11,084 nt of DNA from an uncultured Eubacteriales bacterium (GTDB lineage: Bacteria > Bacillota_A > Clostridia > Lachnospirales > Lachnospiraceae). The stretch covers positions 1 through 11,084 of the forward strand of contig ONVT01000090.1 in assembly GCA_900321365.1 (NCBI GenBank), written 5' to 3'. Of this stretch, positions 1 to 6,911 are shown one piece after another (the first letter of the stretch is position 1; each line of letters begins with the position of its first letter). The notes under the pieces were generated by a model. It had not been told where the DNA came from. It saw only the letters and a list, made by a program, of their open reading frames with translations, and did no database searches. The position numbers were made by a program, and so were the translations under genes.

Positions 1-62
1 CACCCGCCCATATACCTGATTATTCTTCAGTTAGAACTTCTCAGGAATCTGATTCGTTCGAA
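1..62 (-). other. Short region downstream of the sugar-binding protein gene
   Basis: This stretch follows the stop codon of the ChvE-like gene. No strong intrinsic terminator is visible. An ATG read on the minus strand at 9-11, preceded by a weak AGG, could begin the next gene, which by family precedent would be an ABC transporter ATPase. Only three codons remain before the window edge, so this cannot be tested here. Confidence 0.25.
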
Positions 63-1115
63 TTACTTGAGGTCATCCTCGGTGTAGTAACCGGAATCCA
101 GAAGCAGTTCCTTATAGTTGTTCACATCCGCGAATACCGGTTCGCACAGGAAGGACGGAACTGTGATTACGTTGTTGTTGTAGGTCTCGGTATCGTTGAC
201 ATCAACATCCTCACCATTCAGGATCTGGCCAACCATCTTGACAACCTGCTCTGCCAGAGTACGGGTATCCTTGAAGACGGACATTGACTGCTTGCCGGCG
301 ATCATGTTCTTGACATTGGCCTTGTCGCAGTCCTGACCGGTAACGATCGGATATTCTCCGGTGTAGTTTGCTTCCAGAGCGTTCTCAACACCAAGAGCGG
401 TGGAGTCGTTGGAGCACAGCCATGCATCGATGTTGGTGCCGTCCGCATAGTTGGAAGCGATGATGTTCTCAGCTCTTGACTGAGCGTTCTCGGTCTTCCA
501 CTCCTTGGTCGCGCACTCTTCGAAGGTGGTCTGTCCGGACTGGCATACAAGCTTGCCCTCATCCAGATACGGCTTCAGAAGATCCATAGCGCCGTTGAAG
601 AAGAATCCGGCGTTGTTGTCGCCCGGGTCACCGGCGGTGAACTCAATGTTGAACGGGCCTTCCGCGTTCTCAAGATCCAGGGTGTCAATGATGTACTGGC
701 CCTGCACCTGGCCGACCTTGTAGTTGTCGAACGTTGCGTAGTAGGAAACACCACCGTTGTCCATCAGCAGACGGTCATAAGCGATAACCGGGATCTCGTT
801 CTCACTCGCCATGTCGAGTGCCTCACCAAGGGAGGAACCTTCGATCGCGGCAATGACCAGAACATCCGCTCCGGAGGAGATCATGTTCTCAACCTGTGAC
901 AGCTGGGTCTGAACATCGTTGGAAGCATACTGAAGGTCGACTTCATAGCCGGCATCCTCAAACATCTTCTGCATGTTCTCGCCGTCCTGGTTCCATCTCT
1001 GCAGATCCTTCGTCGGCATCGAAACACCGATCTTCTCGCCGTCAGCGAAAGCTGCCGGAGCCATCATGCCGGCAATGACCGCTGTTGACAGTGCAAATGC
1101 TAAAACTTTCTTCAT
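63..1115 (-). CDS. chvE: ChvE-like sugar-binding protein of a monosaccharide ABC transporter
   Basis: This is the extracellular receptor that captures a monosaccharide, probably a pentose or galactose-type sugar, for a CUT2-type ABC importer. The 350-residue protein has a signal peptide (residues 1-24, MKK then a hydrophobic core, cut predicted at AFA/D). A type I periplasmic-binding fold follows. Family signatures include LQYASNDVQTQLSQVENM (61-78), VIAYDRL (110-116), SYYATFDN (124-131), DPGDNNAGFFFNGAMD (163-178), TGQDCD (259-264) and FKDTR (281-285); all resemble ChvE closely. The start is MKK, 12 codons inside the longest reading frame, because GGAGGT lies 7 bases upstream. Oddly, there is no lipobox cysteine although the organism looks Gram-positive. 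Permease and ATPase genes are not in the window and probably lie beyond the left edge. The ligand cannot be read from the sequence, but the xylB, isomerase and galM neighbours favour a pentose. Confidence 0.92.
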   Translation of the reverse strand: MKKVLAFALSTAVIAGMMAPAAFADGEKIGVSMPTKDLQRWNQDGENMQKMFEDAGYEVDLQYASNDVQTQLSQVENMISSGADVLVIAAIEGSSLGEALDMASENEIPVIAYDRLLMDNGGVSYYATFDNYKVGQVQGQYIIDTLDLENAEGPFNIEFTAGDPGDNNAGFFFNGAMDLLKPYLDEGKLVCQSGQTTFEECATKEWKTENAQSRAENIIASNYADGTNIDAWLCSNDSTALGVENALEANYTGEYPIVTGQDCDKANVKNMIAGKQSMSVFKDTRTLAEQVVKMVGQILNGEDVDVNDTETYNNNVITVPSFLCEPVFADVNNYKELLLDSGYYTEDDLK

Positions 1116-1330
1116 GTTGCTAACCTCCATATAATAATGAGATATTACCACGTGGGACTATCATCGTCCCTGTTACTGCGCATACTCTACCACAGTCAAA
1201 ATGACGGTGAAATGGAATGTTTTGACTATTTTTAGTCCATTTTTGACGGCAGTGCTCTCCGGCAGCACCGCTTTTAGCACAATATTGCACAACATGGATT
1301 AACTCAGCAAAAGATTACTATTGACACGAA
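1116..1330 (-). promoter_or_regulatory. Leader and probable control region of the sugar-binding protein gene
   Basis: The gene-free stretch upstream of the ChvE-like gene holds a good ribosome site (GGAGGT, about 1123-1128) and several small inverted repeats. These are GTCA-AAA-TGAC at 1195-1205, GACTA-TTTT-TAGTC at 1224-1237, GGGAC-N7-GTCCC at 1154-1170 and GTGCT-N7-AGCAC at 1252-1268. A possible sigma-A promoter reads TTGCTG (1305-1310), 18 bases, then AATATT (1281-1286) with a TGC extension. A TTGACT at 1194-1199 could be another -35, but its -10 is poor. The promoter choice is uncertain; the repeats may be operator half-sites or leader hairpins. Confidence 0.4.
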
Positions 1331-1487
1331 AGCTTTGAGCAGTAGAAACGCTGCCGCATGCTCTCTCCGGAACACTTAAATGCTCCGGAGAGAGCATGCG
1401 GCAGCGTTTCCAGGGCGAATGCCCGTGCGCGGGCCGTCCCATGGGATGGCCCGCGACTGCTCAAAGCTCCCCGACTGCTCAAAGCCT
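1331..1487 (-). repeat. Nested inverted-repeat element with duplicated terminal arm
   Basis: An outer 13-bp inverted repeat, AGCTTTGAGCAGT at 1331-1343 against its exact complement at 1456-1468, encloses three hairpins. The first is a perfect 27-bp stem (1345-1371 with 1384-1410, 12-base loop). The second is a 4-bp stem, GGGC-GAAT-GCCC, at 1413-1424. The third is a 13-bp stem with one G-U pair (1428-1440 with 1443-1455). The right terminal arm is repeated in direct orientation at 1473-1486, starting 2 bases below the galM stop codon. Neither strand has a T tract after the big stem, so it is not an ordinary terminator. It may be a dispersed intergenic repeat or MITE-like element, or a structured RNA in the galM-chvE intercistronic region. 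Confidence 0.8.
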
Positions 1488-1488
1488 G

Positions 1489-2523
1489 TTACCTGGTCGA
1501 GAACTTATAGCATGTGACCGACTCGAATTCCTCCCCCGCCTTCAGGAGCGGCTTCGCGAATCCTTCCTGGTTGATGGAGTTCGGGTAGAACTGTGTCTCA
1601 AGGCAGAAGCCGCTGCGGTTATTGTAAGCGGCCCCGTTCTTTCCCGTCTTCTGTCCGATGCTGTTGCCGGCGTAGAACTGCACGCCCGGAAGATCCGTGT
1701 AACACTCCATGCAGATGCCGGTCTTCGGCTGATACGCTTCAGCGAACTTGATGACAGAGCCCTTCTCTTTGCAGATGACAAAGTTGTGGTCATAGCCTCC
1801 GACGAACTTCAGCTGTTCGTCATCCGCTCCGATATCCTGCCCGATCGTCTTCGGCTCAGTGAAATCGAACGCGGTTCCCTTCACCGGACGATATTCCCCG
1901 GTCGGGATCGCCTGGTAGTCCCTGACCGGCGTATAGCACTCGCAGTTAAGCTGCAGAACTATATCCTCGATGGATCCGCTGTCATGTCCGCCCAGGTTGA
2001 AGTAAGAGTGGTTCGTCATGTTGCAGACCGTATCCTGGTCGCACTTTGCCGTATACTTCAGCCTCAGCGCATTATCCTGAGTCAGAGTATACGTTACGGA
2101 TGCGTCAAAGTTTCCGGGATATCCCTGCTTCAGATCCGGATCCTTGATTCCAAAGGTAATCGAATCATCCGAAACTGACAGCACGTCCGCCTTTCTCAGG
2201 TGGAAAAACTCCAGTCCACTGTGCAGGTTGTTCTCATTGTTGTTCACGGCAAGCTGATACGTCTTTCCATTGATATCAAACTTTGCCTTGTCGATGCGGT
2301 TTCCGCTGCGGCCGACCCACGCTCCGAAGAATCCGCCGTTCTTCTTGTAGTCCTCCGGCGTGTCATAGCCGAGCACGACATCCCGCATGGTCTCATTCTT
2401 GTCTTCAAAAAGGATCGATACGATCGTTCCGCCCAGATCCGTCACCTTCACCTGCGTGCCGCATCCGTTCGTGATCGTAAACAGCGTGTACTCATTTCCA
2501 AAAGGTTCTTTTGTAATGGACAT
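1489..2523 (-). CDS. galM: Aldose 1-epimerase (mutarotase)
   Basis: This cytoplasmic enzyme interconverts alpha and beta anomers of aldoses such as galactose, glucose, xylose or arabinose. The 344 residues are the usual length for GalM. Recognisable elements are NNNENNLHSG (94-103), the TNHSYFNLGGH block (170-180) with catalytic acid His172, GGYDHNF (242-248), and the C-terminal FCLETQFYPNSIN (306-318) with catalytic base Glu309. A strong ribosome site (AAGGAGGG) lies 3-4 bases before the ATG. It sits 66 bases downstream of the isomerase gene, with a GC-rich hairpin between them and no clear promoter, so it is probably co-transcribed with the isomerase. In this cluster it would speed conversion of the imported sugar to the anomer used by the isomerase. 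The sugar specificity is inferred from context. Confidence 0.95.
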   Translation of the reverse strand: MSITKEPFGNEYTLFTITNGCGTQVKVTDLGGTIVSILFEDKNETMRDVVLGYDTPEDYKKNGGFFGAWVGRSGNRIDKAKFDINGKTYQLAVNNNENNLHSGLEFFHLRKADVLSVSDDSITFGIKDPDLKQGYPGNFDASVTYTLTQDNALRLKYTAKCDQDTVCNMTNHSYFNLGGHDSGSIEDIVLQLNCECYTPVRDYQAIPTGEYRPVKGTAFDFTEPKTIGQDIGADDEQLKFVGGYDHNFVICKEKGSVIKFAEAYQPKTGICMECYTDLPGVQFYAGNSIGQKTGKNGAAYNNRSGFCLETQFYPNSINQEGFAKPLLKAGEEFESVTCYKFSTR

Positions 2524-2543
2524 ATTCCCTCCTTGTCCTCAAA

Positions 2544-2570
2544 GAGCCCGGGTCTGTCGGACCCGGGCTC
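2544..2570 (-). terminator. GC-rich intercistronic hairpin between isomerase and galM
   Basis: The perfect 11-bp stem GAGCCCGGGTC / GACCCGGGCTC has a 5-base loop. On the minus strand it is followed only by TTTGAGGA, a poor U tract. It ends about 9 bases before the galM ribosome site. It may be a leaky terminator or an RNA-stabilising or processing hairpin that sets the isomerase-to-galM ratio, rather than a full stop. Confidence 0.6.
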
Positions 2571-2589
2571 AGACTGTTATGATGCCAGA

Positions 2590-4080
2590 TTACGCGAACG
2601 GATTCTCTGTCGCATACGGCAGGGATGCCGGCTGGTTCCAGCCGATCTCGCACGGGCATACTCCGACGTACTTGAAGACTTCATACAGAGCCTTTCCGTA
2701 GTGGCCGAAGGCAACCGCGCCGTGATGCGGATAACCCTTCTCGATCAGGACATGGCGGTAGAAGCGTCCCATCTCCTTGATCGCGAATACGCCGATTCCG
2801 CCGAAGGACTTCGTCGCGACCGGAAGGACCTCGCCCTGCGCGACATAGGCGCGGAGGATGTTGTCCGAGGTACTCTGCAGACGATAGAAGGTGATGTTGC
2901 CGGGAGCGATGTCGCCCTCGAGAGTTCCGTTGGTGACCTCGATCGGGAGATTCCTTGCCATGATCTTCTGATACTTCATCTCATAGCTCACAAGCCTCGT
3001 GGAGCAGGTATTGCCGCAGTGGAAGCCCATGAAGGTGTCGGTGTGCTTATAGTCGAACTTGCCCTTGATGGCCTCGTCGTACATGTCATCCGGCACGGAG
3101 TTGTTGATGTCCAGCAGGGTTACGGACTCGCCGCTTACGCAGGTTCCGATGAACTCGGACAGGGCGCCGTATACGTCGACCTCGCAGGATACCGGGATTC
3201 CAAGCTTACCGGTAAGGCGGCTGTTAACGTAGCAGGGAACAAATCCAAACTGTGTCTGGAATGCGGGCCAGCACTTTCCGGCGATGCAGACATACTCTCT
3301 GTATCCCTTATGTGCCTCGACCCAGTCAAGCAGGGTCAGTTCATACTGTGCAAGCTTCTCAAGAACTTCCGGCTTCTTGTTGCCCTTGCCCAGCTCCTTC
3401 TCCATGTCGGCGATGACTTCCGGAATCCTCTTGTCACCCGCATGCTTGTTGAAGGATTCGAACAGGTCGAGCTCGGAATTCTCCTCGACCTCAACTCCGA
3501 GATTATACAGCTGCTGGATCGGAGCGTTGCAGGCAAGGAAATTGTTCGGTCTCGGACCAAAGGTGATGAGTTTCAGTTTGGACAGCCCATAGACGGCACG
3601 TGCGATCGGAAGGAAGTCATGGATCATATCCGCGCACTCCGCGGCCGTTCCTACCGGGTATTCCGGAATATATGCCCTGACAGAACGCAGCCTCAGGTTG
3701 TAGCTGGCGTTCAGCATACCGCAGTATGCGTCTCCTCTTCCATCGGACAGATCGTTCTGGCTCTCCTCAGCGGCGGCGCAGAACATCTTCGGACCCTCGA
3801 AATGCTTCGCAAGAAGCGTCTCCGAGATCTCCGGGCCGAAGTTTCCAAGGTAGACCACGATGGCGTTGCAGCCTGCCTTCTTCACATCCTCAAGCGCCTC
3901 GACCATCTGGGTCTCGCTCTCGATGATGCAGACAGGACATTCATAGATGTCATCCGCGCCATACTTTGCGGTGTAAGCCTCAACGAGGGCTTTCCTGCGG
4001 TTGATCGCGAGAGATGCCGGGAAGCAGTCGCGGCTGACGGCTACAATACCGACCTTTGCCTTTGGAATGTTTTTGAACAT
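2590..4080 (-). CDS. L-fucose/L-arabinose isomerase-family sugar isomerase
   Basis: This 496-residue protein belongs to the FucI/AraA-like superfamily of metal-dependent aldose-ketose isomerases. It probably converts an aldopentose to its ketose in the cytoplasm. Candidate metal ligands, by analogy with the Glu, Asp and His of E. coli FucI, are Glu300 (SCEVDVYGALSEF), Asp324 (TLLDINN) and His452 or His453 (GYPHHGAVAFGH). An N-terminal Rossmann-like part (GIVAVSRDCF, IVVYLGNFGPE) precedes the catalytic region. It is about 100 residues shorter than E. coli FucI. The start is MFKN because GAGGAGGA lies 7 bases upstream; the 19 upstream in-frame codons are rejected. It has its own promoter. The adjacent xylulokinase suggests the product is D-xylulose, implying D-xylose or D-lyxose as substrate, but L-fucose, L-arabinose or D-arabinose cannot be excluded from sequence alone. 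Family assignment is confident; substrate is not. Confidence 0.85.
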   Translation of the reverse strand: MFKNIPKAKVGIVAVSRDCFPASLAINRRKALVEAYTAKYGADDIYECPVCIIESETQMVEALEDVKKAGCNAIVVYLGNFGPEISETLLAKHFEGPKMFCAAAEESQNDLSDGRGDAYCGMLNASYNLRLRSVRAYIPEYPVGTAAECADMIHDFLPIARAVYGLSKLKLITFGPRPNNFLACNAPIQQLYNLGVEVEENSELDLFESFNKHAGDKRIPEVIADMEKELGKGNKKPEVLEKLAQYELTLLDWVEAHKGYREYVCIAGKCWPAFQTQFGFVPCYVNSRLTGKLGIPVSCEVDVYGALSEFIGTCVSGESVTLLDINNSVPDDMYDEAIKGKFDYKHTDTFMGFHCGNTCSTRLVSYEMKYQKIMARNLPIEVTNGTLEGDIAPGNITFYRLQSTSDNILRAYVAQGEVLPVATKSFGGIGVFAIKEMGRFYRHVLIEKGYPHHGAVAFGHYGKALYEVFKYVGVCPCEIGWNQPASLPYATENPFA

Positions 4081-4170
4081 GTCAGATTCCTCCTCTTTGT
4101 AAAAAATAGATACTTTGGTGAACTGCCCTCCGCCCATGCAGGAGAGGGTTTCGGTCCGAAAACCTTTTCT
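4081..4170 (-). other. Leader of the isomerase mRNA
   Basis: This is the predicted 5' untranslated region. It contains GGTTT...AAACC and CCCTC...GAGGG short inverted repeats in tandem, then the GAGGAGGA ribosome site. The stems are only 5 bp each. No known riboswitch class is recognised. Confidence 0.35.
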
Positions 4171-4205
4171 GAACTTTATTATAGCTCTTGAAAACGATCT
4201 TTCAA
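4171..4205 (-). promoter_or_regulatory. Sigma-A promoter of the isomerase gene with overlapping palindrome
   Basis: On the minus strand TTGAAA (4200-4205), a 16-base spacer and a perfect TATAAT (4178-4183) make a strong promoter. This predicts transcription from about 4171 and a leader of about 90 bases. The inverted repeat TTGAAA-N6-TTTCAA (4188-4205) covers the -35 and most of the spacer, a position where a bound repressor would block RNA polymerase. The arms resemble a cre-like or LacI-type operator, but the spacing is 2 bases longer than the usual cre consensus. Confidence 0.75.
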
Positions 4206-4271
4206 TAGGTGTATTTCTTCGGAAATTCTCCCATCGCCGGACAGCCGTGACTTGTAACGGACAGGCATCTC
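4206..4271 (-). other. Region after xylB
   Basis: No convincing intrinsic terminator is visible after the xylB stop codon. There is a short CCGT/ACGG pairing and a direct repeat of GGACAG, without a T tract. Read-through into the isomerase gene is therefore possible. Confidence 0.3.
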
Positions 4272-5750
4272 CTACTGAATCTGCGGAAAGACCTCCTTCA
4301 GCGCCGGATAGATCTTCCTGAACTGCTGGTACCTCTTCTCATACTTCGCGGCAAGGACCGGATCCGGATCCTCGAAGCCCGTGACCGACACAATTTTCTC
4401 GCATGCGGTCTTCACATCCGGGTATTCTCCGCAGGCTACGGCAGCGAGCATCGCGCCGCCCATGGACGGTCCCTCCTCGCTTGCCGGGAACTCCAGGCGG
4501 ATGTTCAGGATGTTGGCCGCCATCTTCCTCCAGAGCGGGCTCTTCGCTCCTCCGCCCACGATCGTACTCTTCTTCACATCGATGCCAAGTGACTTCGCCA
4601 CCTCAAGGGAATCCCTCAGCCCGAAGATGACGCCCTCCAGGACCGCCTGTGTCATGTCGCTCCTGGTGGTATCCATCGTCATTCCGGTAAATGTGCCCCT
4701 GGCCAGCGGGTCGTTCAGCGGGCTGCGCTCGCCCATCAGGTAGGGCAGGTAGAAGACATGGTTCTCTCCGAGCTTCTCATCGGTAATTCCCGCCTGCTCG
4801 GCAGCGTAGTCCTTCGTGTGGAGGATCTCTTCATTCCACCACTTGTTGCAGCTGGCCGCGGAGAGCATGCAGCCCATCAGATGGAAATGCCCGTCCGAAT
4901 GCGCGAAGCTGTGAAGCGCCGTATGGCCATTCGTCGGAACAAAATGATCCGATGAGATGAACAGGGTTCCGGAGGTTCCAAGGGAGATGTTGCACTTCCC
5001 TTCTCCGACGGTCCCGGTTCCGACCGCGGAAGCCGCGTTGTCGCCGCCGCCCGCCGCGATGACGACATTCTCAGACAGCCCGAGCTCCTGTGCCAGTTCC
5101 TTTTTCAGTGTTCCGATCTTCTCATAACTCTCAAACAGCTTTGGAAGCTTCTCTACAGAAATGCCGCAGATCTCACACATCTCCTTCGACCAGCACTTGT
5201 TCGCGACGTCGAGCAGAAGCATGCCGGAGGCATCCGAATAATCCGTCGCGAAGGTTCCGCTCAGGCAGTATGCCAGATAATCCTTCGGAAGCATGATCTT
5301 CTCGATCCTGGCGAAGTTCTCCGGCTCATTCTCCTTCACCCAGAGAATCTTCGGGGCGGTGAATCCGGCATAGGCAATATTTGCGGTGTACTTTTCCAGG
5401 ACATCCTTCCCGATCTTCTCGTTCAGGTAGTCTGTCTCCTTCGTGGTGCGCCCGTCGTTCCACAGGATTGCGGGACGGATCACGCGGTCCTCCTTATCCA
5501 GAATGACAAGACCATGCATCTGTCCGCCGAACGAAATGCCGGCAACCTGGCTCTTGTCCTGTCCGTCCAGAAGCTCCTTCAATCCGGCGACAGACTGCTC
5601 ATACCAGTCCTCCGGATTCTGCTCGGACCAGCCGGGATGCGGGAAGGAAAGAGCATATTCCTTCGATACAATCTTTACGATCTTCCCTCCTGACTCCATC
5701 AGGAGCAGCTTCACCGCGCTCGTTCCGAGATCAACTCCGATATACAACAT
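4272..5750 (-). CDS. xylB: Xylulokinase (FGGY family)
   Basis: This enzyme phosphorylates D-xylulose with ATP to xylulose 5-phosphate, which enters the pentose phosphate or phosphoketolase pathway. The 492 residues match the usual XylB length. Seen motifs are the N-terminal phosphate loop GVDLGTSAVK (5-14), GGQMHG (75-80) and ILWNDGRT (95-102) in the substrate region. GGGDNAASAVGTG (234-246) carries the probable catalytic base Asp237. SLGTSGTLF (256-264) and the C-terminal VGGGAKSPLWRKM (398-410) form the nucleotide site. The QMHG plus WNDGRT combination is typical of xylulokinases rather than ribulokinases or glycerol kinases. The start has GGGAGGA about 7 bases upstream. It is separated from the isomerase by 191 bases that include the isomerase promoter, so the two are probably co-regulated but separately initiated. 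Confidence 0.94.
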   Translation of the reverse strand: MLYIGVDLGTSAVKLLLMESGGKIVKIVSKEYALSFPHPGWSEQNPEDWYEQSVAGLKELLDGQDKSQVAGISFGGQMHGLVILDKEDRVIRPAILWNDGRTTKETDYLNEKIGKDVLEKYTANIAYAGFTAPKILWVKENEPENFARIEKIMLPKDYLAYCLSGTFATDYSDASGMLLLDVANKCWSKEMCEICGISVEKLPKLFESYEKIGTLKKELAQELGLSENVVIAAGGGDNAASAVGTGTVGEGKCNISLGTSGTLFISSDHFVPTNGHTALHSFAHSDGHFHLMGCMLSAASCNKWWNEEILHTKDYAAEQAGITDEKLGENHVFYLPYLMGERSPLNDPLARGTFTGMTMDTTRSDMTQAVLEGVIFGLRDSLEVAKSLGIDVKKSTIVGGGAKSPLWRKMAANILNIRLEFPASEEGPSMGGAMLAAVACGEYPDVKTACEKIVSVTGFEDPDPVLAAKYEKRYQQFRKIYPALKEVFPQIQ

Positions 5751-5835
5751 TTATTCTTCCTCCCGAAAATGATCACCTGCCCGGACATCCTTTCCATTCT
5801 GAAGAACCGCCCGGTTGTTCAACAGAGTTCACACT
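5751..5835 (-). other. xylB mRNA leader with hairpin
   Basis: The predicted leader of about 84 bases contains an imperfect inverted repeat, GAACAACC-GGGC-GGTTCTTC (5801-5820), with one mismatch. It could act as a leader hairpin or as an operator just downstream of the start point. The ribosome site GGGAGGA follows near the ATG. Confidence 0.4.
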
Positions 5836-5870
5836 GTCTTTACTATAAATCATACGGGTGTTCAAATCAA
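5836..5870 (-). promoter_or_regulatory. Sigma-A promoter of xylB
   Basis: TTGATT (5865-5870), a 17-base spacer and TATAGT (5842-5847) on the minus strand form a good promoter, with predicted start near 5835. Three GTTCA-type motifs lie near it on the plus strand (GTTCAAA about 5860, GTTCACA about 5827, GTTCAAC about 5818) and might be direct-repeat protein sites. Confidence 0.7.
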
Positions 5871-5900
5871 TCAGATGTTGGAAGATTCGCAACAATTCGT

Positions 5901-5930
5901 AAACAGCAGCCCGCCGGCGGCGGGCTGCTG
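5901..5930 (-). terminator. Terminator hairpin after the lipid kinase gene
   Basis: A 12-bp perfect stem (5904-5915 with 5919-5930, arms CAGCAGCCCGCC and complement, 3-base loop) begins 6 bases after the kinase stop codon. On the minus strand it is followed by TTTACGAATTGTT, a weak U tract. Position and strength support termination of the radical SAM/kinase unit before the xylB promoter. Confidence 0.75.
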
Positions 5931-5936
5931 CATGAT

Positions 5937-6899
5937 TCAGATACTCAGGTTTTTGTAGGTTTCATTCAGTTCCGTGCTTTCCTTCTGTATAGGGAGTGGT
6001 TTTTTGCGATCCTTTTCCGGGAGGAGGATCGGCAGCGCCCTGGGCAGGTTCTCGATAACCAGGTGCCGGTGGTCTCCGCCATACTCCCCGTCCCTCGTCC
6101 AGCTGACGTCCTCGTCGAACCACAGCTCCAGGCGGGAGGTCTTGAACGTGATCACATTCTTGTTTTCGGATCCGCTCATAAGCGCGGTCAGAATGCCCGG
6201 CCACTCCACCGCCAGAAGAGCGGGCATGCGGATCAGCGTGACCTCGAACACGCCGTCGTTCAGCGTGACGTCGCGTCCGCAGATCCCCTCGAAACCGCCT
6301 ACGGAATTTGAATTCGTGATCATGCCGAGCATGAAGTCATCGGTTCCCGAACACTCCCTGCTCTCAAAATGCATGTGATGGCTTTTCAGTCCCGGAAGGC
6401 TCTGCGCGCCGCGGACAATGTACGCCAGGTGCCCCAGGATGTTCTTCATATCCTGCGGCGTGTCATAGGAGACATTGACAAATGCCCCGAACGCGGCCAC
6501 ATAGATGAAATATGTTTCGTTCATCCTGCCGATGTCACAGTAGAAAAGAGTGCCGTTCATGATCGAACTCGCCGCGGCACGCATCTGCTTCGGAAGACCC
6601 AGGGTGGAGGCAAAGTCATTCGTCGAGCCGGCAGGGATATATCCCACAGGTCTCGAAATGTGACCCGCCTGCATACCGCTCACAACCTCGTCCAGAGTTC
6701 CGTCTCCGCCGCCGCACACGATCAGGTCAAAGGCGTCTCCGCACTCCTCCACGCATCTGGCCGCGTCCATTACGCCGGTTGTGGGATGGACTACGACTTC
6801 ATATCCGTATTCCGAGAACTCTTCCAGGATATAGGACAGAGAATTCCGGATCATCCCTTTTCCCGAGAGAGGATTATAAACAAAAAGAAGTCTCTTCAT
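5937..6899 (-). CDS. Diacylglycerol kinase-family lipid kinase (YegS/DagK type)
   Basis: This soluble or membrane-associated kinase phosphorylates a lipid alcohol, in characterised relatives diacylglycerol to phosphatidic acid. The 320 residues show the family order: an N-terminal VYNPLSGKG (7-15), the nucleotide-binding GGGDGTLDEVV (63-73), PAGSTNDFA (89-97, usually PxGTxNDFA), then the beta-rich C-terminal domain with LNDGVFEV (213-220) and DGEYGG (270-275). The last 25 residues are charged and look unstructured. The start ATG lies 12 bases after the stop of the radical SAM gene, with no good ribosome site, which suggests translational coupling. The substrate is not fixed by sequence: the family also includes kinases acting on ceramide, sphingosine or undecaprenol-like lipids. 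Pairing with a radical SAM enzyme suggests a shared lipid pathway. Confidence 0.9.
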   Translation of the reverse strand: MKRLLFVYNPLSGKGMIRNSLSYILEEFSEYGYEVVVHPTTGVMDAARCVEECGDAFDLIVCGGGDGTLDEVVSGMQAGHISRPVGYIPAGSTNDFASTLGLPKQMRAAASSIMNGTLFYCDIGRMNETYFIYVAAFGAFVNVSYDTPQDMKNILGHLAYIVRGAQSLPGLKSHHMHFESRECSGTDDFMLGMITNSNSVGGFEGICGRDVTLNDGVFEVTLIRMPALLAVEWPGILTALMSGSENKNVITFKTSRLELWFDEDVSWTRDGEYGGDHRHLVIENLPRALPILLPEKDRKKPLPIQKESTELNETYKNLSI

Positions 6900-6911
6900 A
6901 ATGAATTGTCT

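Noticed and set aside
1331..1487. CRISPR array or insertion sequence
   Set aside because: There are no regularly spaced repeats with spacers and no transposase gene; only a structured element with one duplicated arm is present.
1396..2178. Open frame of 260 codons on the plus strand
   Set aside because: It begins inside the inverted-repeat element and continues antisense to galM; it has no family match by eye.
2200..4191. Open frame of 663 codons on the plus strand
   Set aside because: It lies opposite the isomerase and galM, whose motifs are clear; its translation shows no recognisable domain and is typical of antisense frames in GC-rich coding DNA.
4188..4205. Canonical cre site
   Set aside because: The arms fit but the spacing is two bases too long and the core is off-consensus, so it is listed only as a palindromic candidate operator.
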